A stretch of 64,000 nt of DNA from Desulfotignum sp032250905 (GCA_032250905.1 JAVVEQ010000013.1:5612-69611); one strand, 5' to 3'; shown: positions 44,119 through 53,243, numbered from the stretch's first letter. Numbers and translations: made by a program. The notes: generated by a model not told the origin, from the sequence alone.

Positions 44119-44472
44119 TTAGTTCAGCCGGGCCGATGCCTGGGAAGCCAACTGGGAAAATCCGGCCGGATCCGAAACAGCCAGATCAGCCAGCACCTTC
44201 CGGTCCAGTTCACACCCGGCCAGCTTCAGTCCATAAATAAACCGGGAATAGGTCAAATCATTCATTCTGGCACCTGCATTGATCCGGACGACCCACAATT
44301 TTCTGAAATCCCGTTTCCGTGCCCGCCGGTCCCGGTATGCATACATCAATGCCTTATCTACCGAGTCTGCCGCAGTTCTGAACAATTTGCTCCTGCCACC
44401 CCGGAACCCTTTGGCCAGTTTCAGCACCTTGTTTCTCCGGCGCCGTGCTTTAAATCCTCTTTTCACTCTCAT
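44119..44472 (-). CDS. rplT: 50S ribosomal protein L20
   Basis: 117 residues. RVKRGFKARRRRNKVLKLAKGFRGGRSKLFR is spread over the basic N-terminal arm, followed by ALMYAYRDRRARKRDFRKLW and the globular RLNAGAR-type domain (VRINAGARMNDLTYSRFI). Early 23S rRNA assembly protein and, in well-studied bacteria, the autoregulator of the infC-rpmI-rplT operon. Confidence 0.95.
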   Translation of the reverse strand: MRVKRGFKARRRRNKVLKLAKGFRGGRSKLFRTAADSVDKALMYAYRDRRARKRDFRKLWVVRINAGARMNDLTYSRFIYGLKLAGCELDRKVLADLAVSDPAGFSQLASQASARLN

Positions 44473-44520
44473 GGTATCAAAACTCCTTTAAATTTCTGAA
44501 ATATAGTATGGCTCACGCCA

Positions 44521-44545
44521 GGTGCCGGCACATTCAGACGGCACC
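44521..44545 (-). promoter_or_regulatory. Hairpin between rpmI and rplT
   Basis: GGTGCCG (44521-44527) pairs with CGGCACC (44539-44545) around an 11-nt loop in the 91-nt gap between rpmI and rplT, with no U-run. A possible L20-binding or translational control element; short and unproven. Confidence 0.35.
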
Positions 44546-44563
44546 AGCGATCATTCTTCCGGA

Positions 44564-44761
44564 TCACCCGTTGGGCAGCATCCGCCGCACCTGCTTCATA
44601 TCAGACCCGGAAACCATCTGATCCAGGCGAAGCGACCGTTTCCGTTTGGTGCTCTTTTTGGTCAGAATATGACTGGCATGGGATTTTCTGAACTTGTATT
44701 TCCCTGATCCGGTTTTTTTGAACCGTTTCGCTGCGGCTCGGGTTGTTTTAATTTTTGGCAT
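44564..44761 (-). CDS. rpmI: 50S ribosomal protein L35
   Basis: 65 residues, normal length. PKIKTTRAAAKRFKKTGSGKYK is typical of L35, followed by SHASHILTKKSTKRKRSLR. AAGGAG lies 7 nt before ATG 44761. Middle gene of infC-rpmI-rplT. Confidence 0.95.
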   Translation of the reverse strand: MPKIKTTRAAAKRFKKTGSGKYKFRKSHASHILTKKSTKRKRSLRLDQMVSGSDMKQVRRMLPNG

Positions 44762-44802
44762 GTTACATCTCCTTGTCCTTGGCTTGGCAGTTTACAAATT
44801 AC

Positions 44803-44850
44803 AAAAAAGAGAGGGTGATGTATACCAGACAAGCGGTATGCACCACCTCC
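44803..44850 (-). promoter_or_regulatory. Terminator-like attenuator between infC and rpmI
   Basis: Minus-strand reading: GGAGGTGGTGCATACC (44850-44835), 8-nt loop, GGTATACATCACCCTC (44826-44811), then TCTTTTTT. About 14 bp pair with one mismatch, one bulge and a G-U. A terminator structure inside a ribosomal operon suggests transcription attenuation, perhaps by L20. The 146-nt infC-rpmI gap holds no other gene. Confidence 0.65.
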
Positions 44851-44907
44851 CATTTCACTATGGATTGAAGATCTTGAACAGGATGTTCAAATGATAAGGG
44901 ATCACCC

Positions 44908-45429
44908 CTATTTCGGGGCAAGCAGCATGGTTATCACCCGGCCTTCAAAACGGGGAAGCTGCTCGACCACAGCAAAATCCGAGGTCAGATTCACCACTTT
45001 TTCCAGCACGGCATTGGCCTGTTCCCGAAGCATCACCTCACGCCCCCGGAACACCAGGGTAATTTTCACCTTGTCGTTGTTGCTGATAAATTTTTCAATG
45101 TGCCGGACCTTGGTCGCCAGGTCATGGTCGTCTGTTTTCGGCCGGACCTTTATTTCCTTGATCTGCGTGGTTTTCTGTTTTCTTTTGGCTTCCTGTTTCT
45201 TTTTGGTCTGCTCGTACTTGAACTTTCCATGGTCCATTATCTTGCAGACCGGTGGTTTGGCATCCGGGGACACCTCCACCAGATCCAGGCTCTGTCCTTC
45301 AGCGATTTTCAAAGCTTCCGCCACCGGCATAATGCCGATCTGTTCCCCATCAGCACCGATCACACGGACCTCTGACGCCCTGATTCCCTTGTTCACATTC
45401 AATTGGTCCTGTCGTCCTTGCTTAGATAT
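44908..45429 (-). CDS. infC: Translation initiation factor IF-3, probable AUA start
   Basis: 173 residues. N-domain GIRASEVRVIGADGEQIGI, linker QTKKKQEAKRKQKTTQIKEIKVRPKT, and C-domain HDLATKVRHIEKFISNNDKVKI and VFRGREVMLREQA are typical. The best start is ATA at 45429-45427: AGGAGG lies 7 nt upstream and the extra N-terminal residues restore family length. The next standard candidate, TTG at 45402, has no ribosome binding site. IF-3 genes are known for rare start codons (AUU in E. coli) used for autorepression, so ATA fits. Leads infC-rpmI-rplT-pheS-pheT. Confidence 0.93.
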   Translation of the reverse strand: MSKQGRQDQLNVNKGIRASEVRVIGADGEQIGIMPVAEALKIAEGQSLDLVEVSPDAKPPVCKIMDHGKFKYEQTKKKQEAKRKQKTTQIKEIKVRPKTDDHDLATKVRHIEKFISNNDKVKITLVFRGREVMLREQANAVLEKVVNLTSDFAVVEQLPRFEGRVITMLLAPK

Positions 45430-45552
45430 TTTAACACCTCCTGCTAAGGGTCCAACCCATTATATTAGAAATTTTAAAAACCTTATTGATATCAAACAAG
45501 CATAACCTTGCTATTATAAAGAGCAATTAAAAAAAAAGCAATATTTATTTGC

Positions 45553-46122
45553 CTATCCACCCATTGTCTCTGACCGTTTTCTCTGGTCCCGCACATACTG
45601 TTCCAAAAAACTGTCTTTCCAGTAGCGATTGTCTCTTTTATTAAAAAAATCAAAAAAAAGATCAAGACTTTTCCGGCGGCAAACCCCACTTTTTACCTGA
45701 ATCCCGCATTTTTTATACAGCGGCGGCAAAGATGTAAGTTCACAGGCCGTACCGCCACCCATAGGATCTTCAAATGCATAGACAATTCTTTTTATCCCGG
45801 ACAGCACGATGGCCCCAAAGCACATCAAACAGGGTTCCATGGTGGAATATACGATGCATTTTTCCGGCACCACCGGATGAGGGCAGGTTTCAAGCTGTCT
45901 CAACGCCCGGATCTCCGCGTGGTCCACCTCGCTGACGATGGTGCGCCGGCCGGTTTCCAGAAACGTGCCCCTCCGGGCACCCCGGCTCACCACCCGACCC
46001 TCCTGAACGATCACGCAACCTACCGGAAATTCACCCAGTGAAAGGGCTGCAACTGCCTGATCCAACGCCAGCTGCATAAAGATTTCGTCTCTGCCTGCAA
46101 CCCTTTTTTCGATATCTGACAC
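45553..46122 (-). CDS. CDA-fold nucleoside deaminase (TadA/GuaD-like)
   Basis: 189 residues. Zinc motif DHAEIRAL (His and catalytic Glu, about residue 68) and STMEPCLMCFGAIVLSGI (two Cys) define the cytidine-deaminase fold. FPVGCVIVQEGRVVSRG is the opening strand. Either the tRNA wobble adenosine deaminase TadA or a guanine-type deaminase could fit; the ME-PC and AFEDPMGGG stretch does not decide it. The 123-nt gap to infC holds a TATAAT-like box (minus strand near 45459-45464) but no clear -35. Confidence 0.85.
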   Translation of the reverse strand: MSDIEKRVAGRDEIFMQLALDQAVAALSLGEFPVGCVIVQEGRVVSRGARRGTFLETGRRTIVSEVDHAEIRALRQLETCPHPVVPEKCIVYSTMEPCLMCFGAIVLSGIKRIVYAFEDPMGGGTACELTSLPPLYKKCGIQVKSGVCRRKSLDLFFDFFNKRDNRYWKDSFLEQYVRDQRKRSETMGG

Positions 46123-46225
46123 TACATTTATTTCCTTTCTCCATGATTCCTGCCGGCCGCTTTCCTTGCTTTTTTCAGAAAATGTTGTATTTTATACTAT
46201 CTTTATAAAACCGCAATATGGATTT

Positions 46226-47323
46226 ATGAAAGCATTACAAAAAAACTTGTCTGAACCCGGGGCTGAACTGAGTATCAAGGCCATTTTTCAAAACCGGGAG
46301 ATAGAGTTCCTGTCCCGTTACGGAACCCCGAGCCTGCGAGCGACCCGGCGTTTGCCGGAAACCTCCGCCTGCAATATACGGACCCCGTTTCAACTGGACC
46401 GGGACCGCATCGTGTATTCCAATTCTTTCCGGCGGCTCAAATATAAAACCCAGGTCTTTCTTTCTCCATTGGGAGATCATTACAGGACCCGGCTGACCCA
46501 TACCCTTGAAGTGGCGGAAATCGCCAGAAACATTGCCCGGGCCATGCGCATGAATGAAGACCTGGCCGAAGCCGTCGCACTGGGCCACGATCTGGGACAC
46601 ACCCCTTTCGGACATGCCGGAGAGGTTGCGCTCACAGAAATACACTCTCCTTATTTCACCCACTCCAACCAGAGCCTTCGGGTGGTGGACGCTCTTGAAA
46701 ACAAAGGCTGCGGCCTGAATCTGACACGGGAAGTCAGAGATGGCATACTGAAACATTCCAAAGGGTTTGGAAACATTATTCCTGCCGTCCCGGGGGAAAC
46801 CGCCGTGACTGTGGAAGGACGGATTGTCCGGGTTGCAGATATCATGGCCTACCTGAACCATGATCTGGATGATGCCCTTCGCGGCAAGGTGGTCACCATG
46901 GATGAAGTCCCCGACATCTGCCTCAAGAAGCTGGGAAAAACCCATTCCGGCCGCGCCAGTACCATGATCGAAAACCTGGTGAGCCACAGTGGCCCGAAAA
47001 ACGGCCGGTTCGTTCTGGAAATCGGGCAGGACATTTTCAGTGCTATGACCATTCTGAGAAAATTTCTCTATGAAAAAGTGTATCGATCTCCGGGTGTGCA
47101 CAATGAATTTATCAAGGCCAAAAAAATTATTGAAGGACTGTATCAGCATTTTATCCAGCACCCGGATCATCTGCAGCTGGAACTTGAAAAAATGGAAATG
47201 GCTCCGTGGGATGCAGACAAAAACAGTTTAAAGCGATCGGTCTGTGACGTGATTGCCAGTATGACGGATCGATATGCCCTGGAGATCTATTCCAAACTTT
47301 TCCTTCCCAATCCCTTGGTGTAA
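46226..47323 (+). CDS. dGTPase-like HD-domain triphosphohydrolase
   Basis: 365 residues. HD motif blocks: RLTHTLEVAEIARNIAR (first His), GHDLGHTPFGHAGE (His-Asp pair), and later HSKGFGNI and DIMAYLNHDLDDA with metal-binding Asp. Hydrolyses dNTPs, best known for dGTP, to nucleoside and triphosphate. Family N-terminus FQLDRDRIVYSNSFRRLKYKTQVF is complete. ATG at 46226 is preferred over an ATG at 46166 because family similarity starts after it; ribosome binding site is weak. Confidence 0.9.
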   Translation: MKALQKNLSEPGAELSIKAIFQNREIEFLSRYGTPSLRATRRLPETSACNIRTPFQLDRDRIVYSNSFRRLKYKTQVFLSPLGDHYRTRLTHTLEVAEIARNIARAMRMNEDLAEAVALGHDLGHTPFGHAGEVALTEIHSPYFTHSNQSLRVVDALENKGCGLNLTREVRDGILKHSKGFGNIIPAVPGETAVTVEGRIVRVADIMAYLNHDLDDALRGKVVTMDEVPDICLKKLGKTHSGRASTMIENLVSHSGPKNGRFVLEIGQDIFSAMTILRKFLYEKVYRSPGVHNEFIKAKKIIEGLYQHFIQHPDHLQLELEKMEMAPWDADKNSLKRSVCDVIASMTDRYALEIYSKLFLPNPLV

Positions 47324-47340
47324 CGACACTTGAATCATTT

Positions 47341-47901
47341 ATGACCCAATATGATTTTTCTTCTCTGATCCGGCTCTACAAAAAAATGGATGCCGATTTC
47401 GATCGGGTGGCGACCCGATACAATTTTCACTGTACCGGCTGCACCGACAACTGCTGCACCTCTTTATTTTTTCATCATACCTTCATTGAAAAAGCGTTTC
47501 TGGTTCAGGGTTTTCTGCAAATGGATCCCATCCGCAAAAAAGAAATCCAGACCCGGGCGGCAGATTATGTCGATCAAACCTTTGCACACGGCCCTGCAGG
47601 AAGGTCTCTGAAAATGATGTGCCCGCTCAATCACCGGGCTCGCTGTTCACTTTACGTTTTCAGACCCATGATCTGCCGGCTGCATGGATTGCCTCATGAG
47701 CTGCATCCCCCCGGCAGGCAGGTAATAAAGGGAACGGGATGCGATGCCGGACAGTTTGACGGCAAGCCCTATGTTCCCTTTGACCGGACTCCTTATTATA
47801 GGGATATGGCCGCACTGGAAAAACAGTTCAAGGATCATCACAGCCTGACTGAAAGACCCCGGCAGACCATTGCCCAGATGCTGCTGCGTCCGGACGCATG
47901 A
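47341..47901 (+). CDS. YkgJ-type Cys-cluster protein
   Basis: 186 residues. FHCTGCTDNCCTSLFF and CPLNHRARCSLYVFRPMICRLHG carry the Cys pattern of the YkgJ/CxxCx(n)CC family, putative Zn or Fe-S binding proteins of unknown function. It begins 17 nt after the dGTPase-like gene and is likely cotranscribed. Confidence 0.82.
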   Translation: MTQYDFSSLIRLYKKMDADFDRVATRYNFHCTGCTDNCCTSLFFHHTFIEKAFLVQGFLQMDPIRKKEIQTRAADYVDQTFAHGPAGRSLKMMCPLNHRARCSLYVFRPMICRLHGLPHELHPPGRQVIKGTGCDAGQFDGKPYVPFDRTPYYRDMAALEKQFKDHHSLTERPRQTIAQMLLRPDA

Positions 47902-47970
47902 AAAACCACTCCTCGTGCCGACAGGTTTCTATGGTTTTAAACAAAACGTCACTTTATCCCTGATTCCATC

Positions 47971-48792
47971 TCAAAGCACGCCTTTTGGCATGGGCGGGAC
48001 GTTTTCACCGCCCAGCACAAAACCGCCGTCCAGGCGGAGCACACTGCCGGTCAGATAAGGGGCGTCCTGAATCATGAACAGGCAGGCCTTGACCGCGTCC
48101 TCAATGGTGCCGCTACGGCCGGAAAGAGTATGATCCAGCAGGGCCTGTTTTTCAGCTGGCGTGAGCACCTGTTCCCAACCCCGGGTCCCCTGGGCGTGAC
48201 GGGTTTCAAATATCCCCAGCATCAGTTCATTCACTCGGACATTGGGAGCGCCCATGCGTGCCCAGGTTTCTGTCAGGCTTTGAATCCCTTTGTTGGCTGC
48301 GGCATACCCGTCATTAAACACCCATGCAGCCGGTCCGGATCGACCGGTGATTGCAGCAACAGAAGACAGATTGATCACCACTGCGTCTTCAGAGGCCTTG
48401 AGCAGAGAAAACATGGCATCAAATACCCAGCGCTTGGCTTTCAGGGTGGTTTCAATTTCCAGGTCCCATTGCTCTTCCACATACGATCCGTGAACCACGG
48501 GCCACCCTCCCCGTTCGATATTATTGACAAGAATGTCCAGCCGGCCGTACCGGTCTTGAATAAACCGGGCAAGCCGGGACACCTGGTCGACCTGTCTAAG
48601 ATCCGCGGTGACAATATGGTGTTCCGCTCTGGTTGCGGCAAAATCCGCCTCCATCCTGTCAAATGCATCCTCCCAGTCGTGGCGGGTCAATATCAGATGA
48701 GCGCCCCGTTCCGCCAGGGCCAGTCCGATCCCCTTTCCAATACCCTTCACTGCCCCCAGCACCAGAGCAATCTTGTTGTCAAGCGCCGTCAT
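47971..48792 (-). CDS. Short-chain dehydrogenase/reductase
   Basis: 273 residues with the classical SDR layout: VLGAVKGIGKGIGLALAERGA (TGxxxGIG nucleotide site, here with VLGAVKG), VTADLRQVDQVS, DILVNNIERGG (NNxG), and NDGYAAANKGIQSL, where the catalytic Tyr-x3-Lys appears as YAAANK. The catalytic Ser is in INLSSVAAITG. NAD(P)-dependent oxidoreductase of unknown substrate. The 424 nt after it (48793-49216) lead to aprB and contain no gene. Confidence 0.87.
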   Translation of the reverse strand: MTALDNKIALVLGAVKGIGKGIGLALAERGAHLILTRHDWEDAFDRMEADFAATRAEHHIVTADLRQVDQVSRLARFIQDRYGRLDILVNNIERGGWPVVHGSYVEEQWDLEIETTLKAKRWVFDAMFSLLKASEDAVVINLSSVAAITGRSGPAAWVFNDGYAAANKGIQSLTETWARMGAPNVRVNELMLGIFETRHAQGTRGWEQVLTPAEKQALLDHTLSGRSGTIEDAVKACLFMIQDAPYLTGSVLRLDGGFVLGGENVPPMPKGVL

Positions 48793-49015
48793 CTTCTCTC
48801 CTTACATCTACATTTTAACCGTCGTTCATATCCATGCCGGGCAACTGATAACGAAGACAACCTAACAGCAAATGCTGTTTTTTTCCACCCTGATTTTATT
48901 GCATGTTGTCATCCCAATATATGGTGGTTCAAACCGGCTGAATGCTGATATATATGTAGTGTCCCATAAAACCTTAAGTGATTGAAAAATCTGATGCATC
49001 TTTTTTTAAAAAATC

Positions 49016-49045
49016 TTGACAAAAACTATGTGCGGGTGCTATTGC
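49016..49045 (+). promoter_or_regulatory. Putative aprBA promoter
   Basis: TTGACA at 49016-49021, then 17-18 nt to CTATTG or TATTGC (weak -10). It would give a leader of about 170 nt before aprB, containing a stem between CCTGC (near 49065) and GCAGG (near 49103). The rest of 48793-49216 is AT-rich and shows no gene. Confidence 0.55.
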
Positions 49046-49216
49046 CATATCATTTATTTTAAGCCTGCATGCGTCTGACATGTTTCACTGGTTGAAAGCG
49101 CAGGCCTTAAATATATCAGAACAGGGAAAGGTCCCGGAGTCTGAATTTAATACAAGACATTAGTTGCACAACGGTATTGTGCTTTTTGATTAACTTAACG
49201 TATGGAGGTATTTTAA

Positions 49217-49654
49217 ATGCCGACTTTTGTAATCGCAGAAAAATGTGACGGCTGTAAAGGCGGGGATAAAACAGCATGTATGTACATCTGCCCGAATGAT
49301 CTGATGGTTCTGGACGCCAACGAAATGAAAGCGTACAACCAGGAACCGGATCAGTGCTGGGAATGTTATTCCTGCGTGAAAATCTGTCCGTCCCAGGCCA
49401 TTGAGGTCAGAGGCTACAATGACTTTGTACCCATGGGCGCATCTGTTGTCCCCATGCTGGGTACCGAAGATGTCATGTGGACCTGTAAGTTCAGAAATGG
49501 TGTGGTAAAACGGTTCAAGTTCCCCATCAGGACCACCCCTGAAGGAGAAGCCAATTCCTATGATGATCTGAAAGGAAAGGATCTGAATTCCGGACTGCTG
49601 TCCACTGAAGAAGCAGACGGCCGTGAATTTCCGACCCCCACAGAACTGGCATAG
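49217..49654 (+). CDS. aprB: Adenylylsulfate reductase beta subunit
   Basis: 145 residues; the ferredoxin-like electron-transfer subunit of APS reductase in the cytosol. Two 4Fe-4S clusters: CDGCKGGDKTACMYICP (Cys10, 13, 21, 25, the unusual long spacing of AprB) and CWECYSCVKICP (Cys48, 51, 54, 58). The C-terminal tail wraps around AprA in known structures. GGAGG lies 9 nt before the ATG. With aprA it reduces APS to sulfite, the second step of dissimilatory sulfate reduction. Confidence 0.98.
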   Translation: MPTFVIAEKCDGCKGGDKTACMYICPNDLMVLDANEMKAYNQEPDQCWECYSCVKICPSQAIEVRGYNDFVPMGASVVPMLGTEDVMWTCKFRNGVVKRFKFPIRTTPEGEANSYDDLKGKDLNSGLLSTEEADGREFPTPTELA

Positions 49655-49708
49655 TTTGAACCTTTACCAAAACACAAATTCTGATACTTAAAATTTTGGA
49701 GGTATATA

Positions 49709-51670
49709 ATGGCATTACCGAACAAACCGATTGGAGAAACCAAAGCAGTTAGAGACCCGGAGGTCGACAAAAGAGATGTTGACATACTGATCATCGGCGG
49801 TGGTATGGCTGCCTGTGGTACTGCTTTTGAAATCAAGAAATGGGCGGATGAAGGCACCAAAATCCTGCTGTGCGACAAAGCCGCTCTGGAAAGATCCGGT
49901 GCAGTTGCCCAGGGACTTTCCGCCATCAACACCTACATCGGTGAAAACAAGATTGAAGATTATGTCCGCATGGTCAGAAACGACCTGATGGGTATTGTCC
50001 GTGAAGACCTCATCTACGATCTGGGTCGCCACGTGGATGACTCTGTTCACCTATTTGAAGAATGGGGCCTGCCCGTCTGGAAGAAAACTGATGACGGCAA
50101 GAACATGGACGGTAAGAAAGGGCTGAAGCTCGGTACCCTCAAAGCCGGTGCCACTCCTGTTCGTACCGGTAAGTGGCAGATCATGATCAACGGTGAATCC
50201 TACAAGAGAATCGTTGCCGAAGCCGGGAAAAAAGCGCTGGGTGAAGACAACATTCTTGAACGGTGTTTCATTGTCGAACTGCTCAATGACAAAGAAGATC
50301 CCAAGCGCATTGCCGGTGCTGTTGGTTTTTCTGTCCGGGAAAACAAGGTTTACATCATCAACGCCAAAGCCATTGTCGTGGCCTGCGGTGGTGCGGTGAA
50401 CGTATACCAGCCCCGGTCCGTGGGTGAAGGTAAAGGCCGTGCCTGGTATCCAGTATGGAACGCCGGCTCCACCTACACCATGGCCCTGCGTGCCGGTGCT
50501 GAACTGTCCATGATGGAAAACCGTTTCACCCCGGCCCGTTTTAAAGATGGGTATGGCCCTGTCGGTGCATGGTTTCTGCTGTTCAAAGCGCAGACCGTAA
50601 ACGGATTGGGTGAAAACTATTCCGCCTCTGATGATGCCAAGGCAGAGCTGGAAAAATATGCCCCTTACGGCACCGCAGCCGTGACGCCCACCTGTCTGCG
50701 TAACCATCTGATGATGAAGGAATACAAGGAAGGTCGTGGACCCATCATCATGAAAACGTCCGACGCTCTGGCAAAACTGGGTGAAACCATGAGCAAAAAA
50801 GAGCTCAAACATCTGGAGTCCGAAGCATGGGAAGACTTCCTTGACATGTCTGTGGGCCAGGCCGGTCTGTGGTGCGCCACCAACACCGAACCTGAGAAAA
50901 AAGACTCAGAAGTCATGCCTACCGAACCGTACCTGCTGGGATCTCACTCCGGCTGCTGCGGAATCTGGTGCTCCGGCCCGGAAGAAGACTGGGTACCGGC
51001 CGACTACAAATGGGGCTTTAATAGAATGACCACAGTTCGCGGCCTGTTCACAGCCGGTGACGGCGTGGGCTGCTCCGGTCATAAATTTTCCTCCGGTTCC
51101 CATGCTGAAGGCCGGATCGTTGCCAAATCCATGGTTCAGTACCTGAAAGCAGAAGGCGACAAGGTCACCGGTTTCAAGGAAACCGACCAGGAGCTGGTTG
51201 ACTATGTATACAAACCCGTGAGAAACTACCTGGATCACTGTGCTTACACCACAGCCCAGGATATCAACCCCAACTACTGCAAACCGGCCGGCATGGCCCT
51301 GCGTCTCATGAAAATGACCAATGAGTACGGCGGCGGTATCGGTACTTACTACATGACCTCCGGCAAGAATCTGGAAATCCTCATGGACCTGTTTGAAATG
51401 TTCCGTGAAGACCTTGAAAATATTGCCGCAGGTGACCTGCATGAACTGATGAGAGCATGGGAGATCACCCACCGTCTCTACACGGTTCAGGCCCATACCC
51501 GTCATATTCAGTTCCGTGAAGAATCCCGGTATCCGGGTTTCTACTACAGAGGTGACTTCATGGGTCAGAATGATGACGAGTGGTTCTGCTTCACCAACTC
51601 GACCTACAACAAAGAGAGCAATGAATGGAGCCTCAAGAAAGTTCCGTATGTAAAAATCATTGCCGACTAG
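49709..51670 (+). CDS. aprA: Adenylylsulfate reductase alpha subunit
   Basis: 653 residues, FAD catalytic subunit. Fumarate-reductase-like fold: FAD motif ILIIGGGMAACGTAFE (about residue 28), GGAVNVYQPRSVGEG, MENRFTPARFKDGYGPVGAW in the capping domain, and the late HTRHIQFREESRYPGFYYRGDF block of AprA. Converts APS to sulfite and AMP. It follows aprB by 54 nt and ends before a strong terminator. Length is typical. Confidence 0.98.
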   Translation: MALPNKPIGETKAVRDPEVDKRDVDILIIGGGMAACGTAFEIKKWADEGTKILLCDKAALERSGAVAQGLSAINTYIGENKIEDYVRMVRNDLMGIVREDLIYDLGRHVDDSVHLFEEWGLPVWKKTDDGKNMDGKKGLKLGTLKAGATPVRTGKWQIMINGESYKRIVAEAGKKALGEDNILERCFIVELLNDKEDPKRIAGAVGFSVRENKVYIINAKAIVVACGGAVNVYQPRSVGEGKGRAWYPVWNAGSTYTMALRAGAELSMMENRFTPARFKDGYGPVGAWFLLFKAQTVNGLGENYSASDDAKAELEKYAPYGTAAVTPTCLRNHLMMKEYKEGRGPIIMKTSDALAKLGETMSKKELKHLESEAWEDFLDMSVGQAGLWCATNTEPEKKDSEVMPTEPYLLGSHSGCCGIWCSGPEEDWVPADYKWGFNRMTTVRGLFTAGDGVGCSGHKFSSGSHAEGRIVAKSMVQYLKAEGDKVTGFKETDQELVDYVYKPVRNYLDHCAYTTAQDINPNYCKPAGMALRLMKMTNEYGGGIGTYYMTSGKNLEILMDLFEMFREDLENIAAGDLHELMRAWEITHRLYTVQAHTRHIQFREESRYPGFYYRGDFMGQNDDEWFCFTNSTYNKESNEWSLKKVPYVKIIAD

Positions 51671-51717
51671 TGTTGACATCTGATCTGACACATATGTGAT
51701 TTGCATGACGATAACCT

Positions 51718-51752
51718 CCAGGTGCCGGCAAACCGGCACCTGGGGGTTTTTT
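51718..51752 (+). terminator. Terminator after aprA
   Basis: CCAGGTGCCGG (51718-51728), loop CAAA, CCGGCACCTGG (51733-51743), GGG, then six Ts. A perfect 11-bp stem separating aprBA from qmoABC. Confidence 0.95.
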
Positions 51753-51782
51753 CAAATTCCAGGGTCGTTTTAAATTCCTTTT

Positions 51783-51862
51783 CCTGTCTCCTTTTTTGAT
51801 TGTCTGCAAACCGGCCGCATTTTCTTGTGCCAGGTTTGCAGACAATCAAAACAGGAGAGAGG
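51783..51862. repeat. 30-bp inverted repeat between aprA and qmoA
   Basis: Arms 51783-51812 and 51833-51862 are reverse complements at 28 of 30 positions, with an 18-nt perfect core TTTGATTGTCTGCAAACC, around a 20-nt loop. Much longer than a terminator and with no U-run where a terminator needs one. It lies about 100 nt before qmoA and would form a large hairpin if transcribed. Confidence 0.85.
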
Positions 51863-51960
51863 ATGAACGTATACCGAATCCTGATTGGGATATAACAACC
51901 TGGCATTGGCCATACAATTCAACAGAATTCAAATAAAACTTAAATGCACGGAGGGACAGC

Positions 51961-53235
51961 ATGACAACAGATAATTCAGCTCCGGTCAGTGGAAGCATTA
52001 TGGTGGTTGGTGGGGGGATCAGCGGCCTGACAACCGCCCTGGAGGCCGCTGAAGTGGGCTATGAGGTCTTCCTTGTGGAAAAGGAAGCATCCCTGGGTGG
52101 AAGAGTGTCTCAATTGAAGCACTATTTCCCGAAACTCTGCCCGCCCACATGCGGACTTGAAATCAATTACCGGCGGATCAAAGACAACAAACAGATCAAC
52201 GTCTTCACCATGTCGGAAGTCCAGAATGTGACCGGAACCCCGGGAGATTATACCGTGACAGTCAAAACCGCTCCCCGGTATGTCAATGAAAACTGCACCG
52301 CCTGCGGGGAATGTGCCAAGGTATGTGAAACCGAAATTTCCAATGAATTCAACTTTGGCATGGACCGCCGGAAAGCGGCCTACCTGCCCCACAACATGGC
52401 GTTTCCCATGCGTTATGTGATGGATCCATCCATAAGCTCTGACGACCGCGACAAGGTTAAGGAATCCTGTAAATATGATGCCATCGACTTTGATATGGAA
52501 GAAAAAACCCTCGATCTGAAAGTGGGTGCCATTGTCTGGAATACCGGCTGGAAGCCGTATGACGCGACCCGGATTGACAACCTGGGGTTCGGTCGATATC
52601 AGAACGTCATCACCAACATGATGCTGGAAAGACTGGCCTCATTGAACGGCCCCACCCAGGGAAAAATTGTCCGGCCGTCTGACGACAAGGCGCCTGAAAC
52701 CATTGCATTCGCCCAGTGTGCCGGCTCCAGGGATGAGAACCACCTGCCCTACTGCTCTTACATCTGCTGCATGGCGTCTTTAAAACACGCCACCTATCTG
52801 CGGGAACAATACCCGGATGCCAAAATTTACATCTATTACATCGATCTGCGCACACCTGGTCTGAAATATGAACGATTCTATACAAAACTCAAAGAAGATA
52901 AAAACATCTTTTTTGTAAAGGGGAAAGTGGCGGAAGTCAGTGAAGAAGACGGCACCGGTAATATCAACCTGGTGGCGGAAGATACCATTTCCGGCGATAA
53001 AATCAGGCAGACTGTGGATCTTCTGGTGCTGGCCACAGGGATGCAGCCGACGGCCGCCGTAGACAAACCCGTCGCAGATCTGACTTTTGATGAGGATGGA
53101 TTTATCGTCAACGACTTTTCAAAAGGCGGCATGTTCGCTGCAGGATGCGCCAACAAGCCTGCCGATGTCGTCACATCCAACCAGAATGCTACCGGCATGG
53201 CACTTAAAGCCATTCAGACCCTTGTAAGGAGGTAA
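51961..53235 (+). CDS. qmoA: Quinone-interacting membrane-bound oxidoreductase subunit A
   Basis: 424 residues, HdrA-like flavoprotein. FAD motif MVVGGGISGLTTALEAAE (about residue 15), KLCPPTCGLEINY, one ferredoxin-like cluster NCTACGECAKVCETE, and the HdrA-style FAQCAGSRDENHLPYCSYICC block. Part of the Qmo complex that passes electrons from menaquinol to APS reductase. The ribosome binding site of qmoB (AAGGAGGT) sits inside its last codons, showing tight coupling. Confidence 0.96.
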   Translation: MTTDNSAPVSGSIMVVGGGISGLTTALEAAEVGYEVFLVEKEASLGGRVSQLKHYFPKLCPPTCGLEINYRRIKDNKQINVFTMSEVQNVTGTPGDYTVTVKTAPRYVNENCTACGECAKVCETEISNEFNFGMDRRKAAYLPHNMAFPMRYVMDPSISSDDRDKVKESCKYDAIDFDMEEKTLDLKVGAIVWNTGWKPYDATRIDNLGFGRYQNVITNMMLERLASLNGPTQGKIVRPSDDKAPETIAFAQCAGSRDENHLPYCSYICCMASLKHATYLREQYPDAKIYIYYIDLRTPGLKYERFYTKLKEDKNIFFVKGKVAEVSEEDGTGNINLVAEDTISGDKIRQTVDLLVLATGMQPTAAVDKPVADLTFDEDGFIVNDFSKGGMFAAGCANKPADVVTSNQNATGMALKAIQTLVRR

Positions 53236-53243
53236 TACAAACC

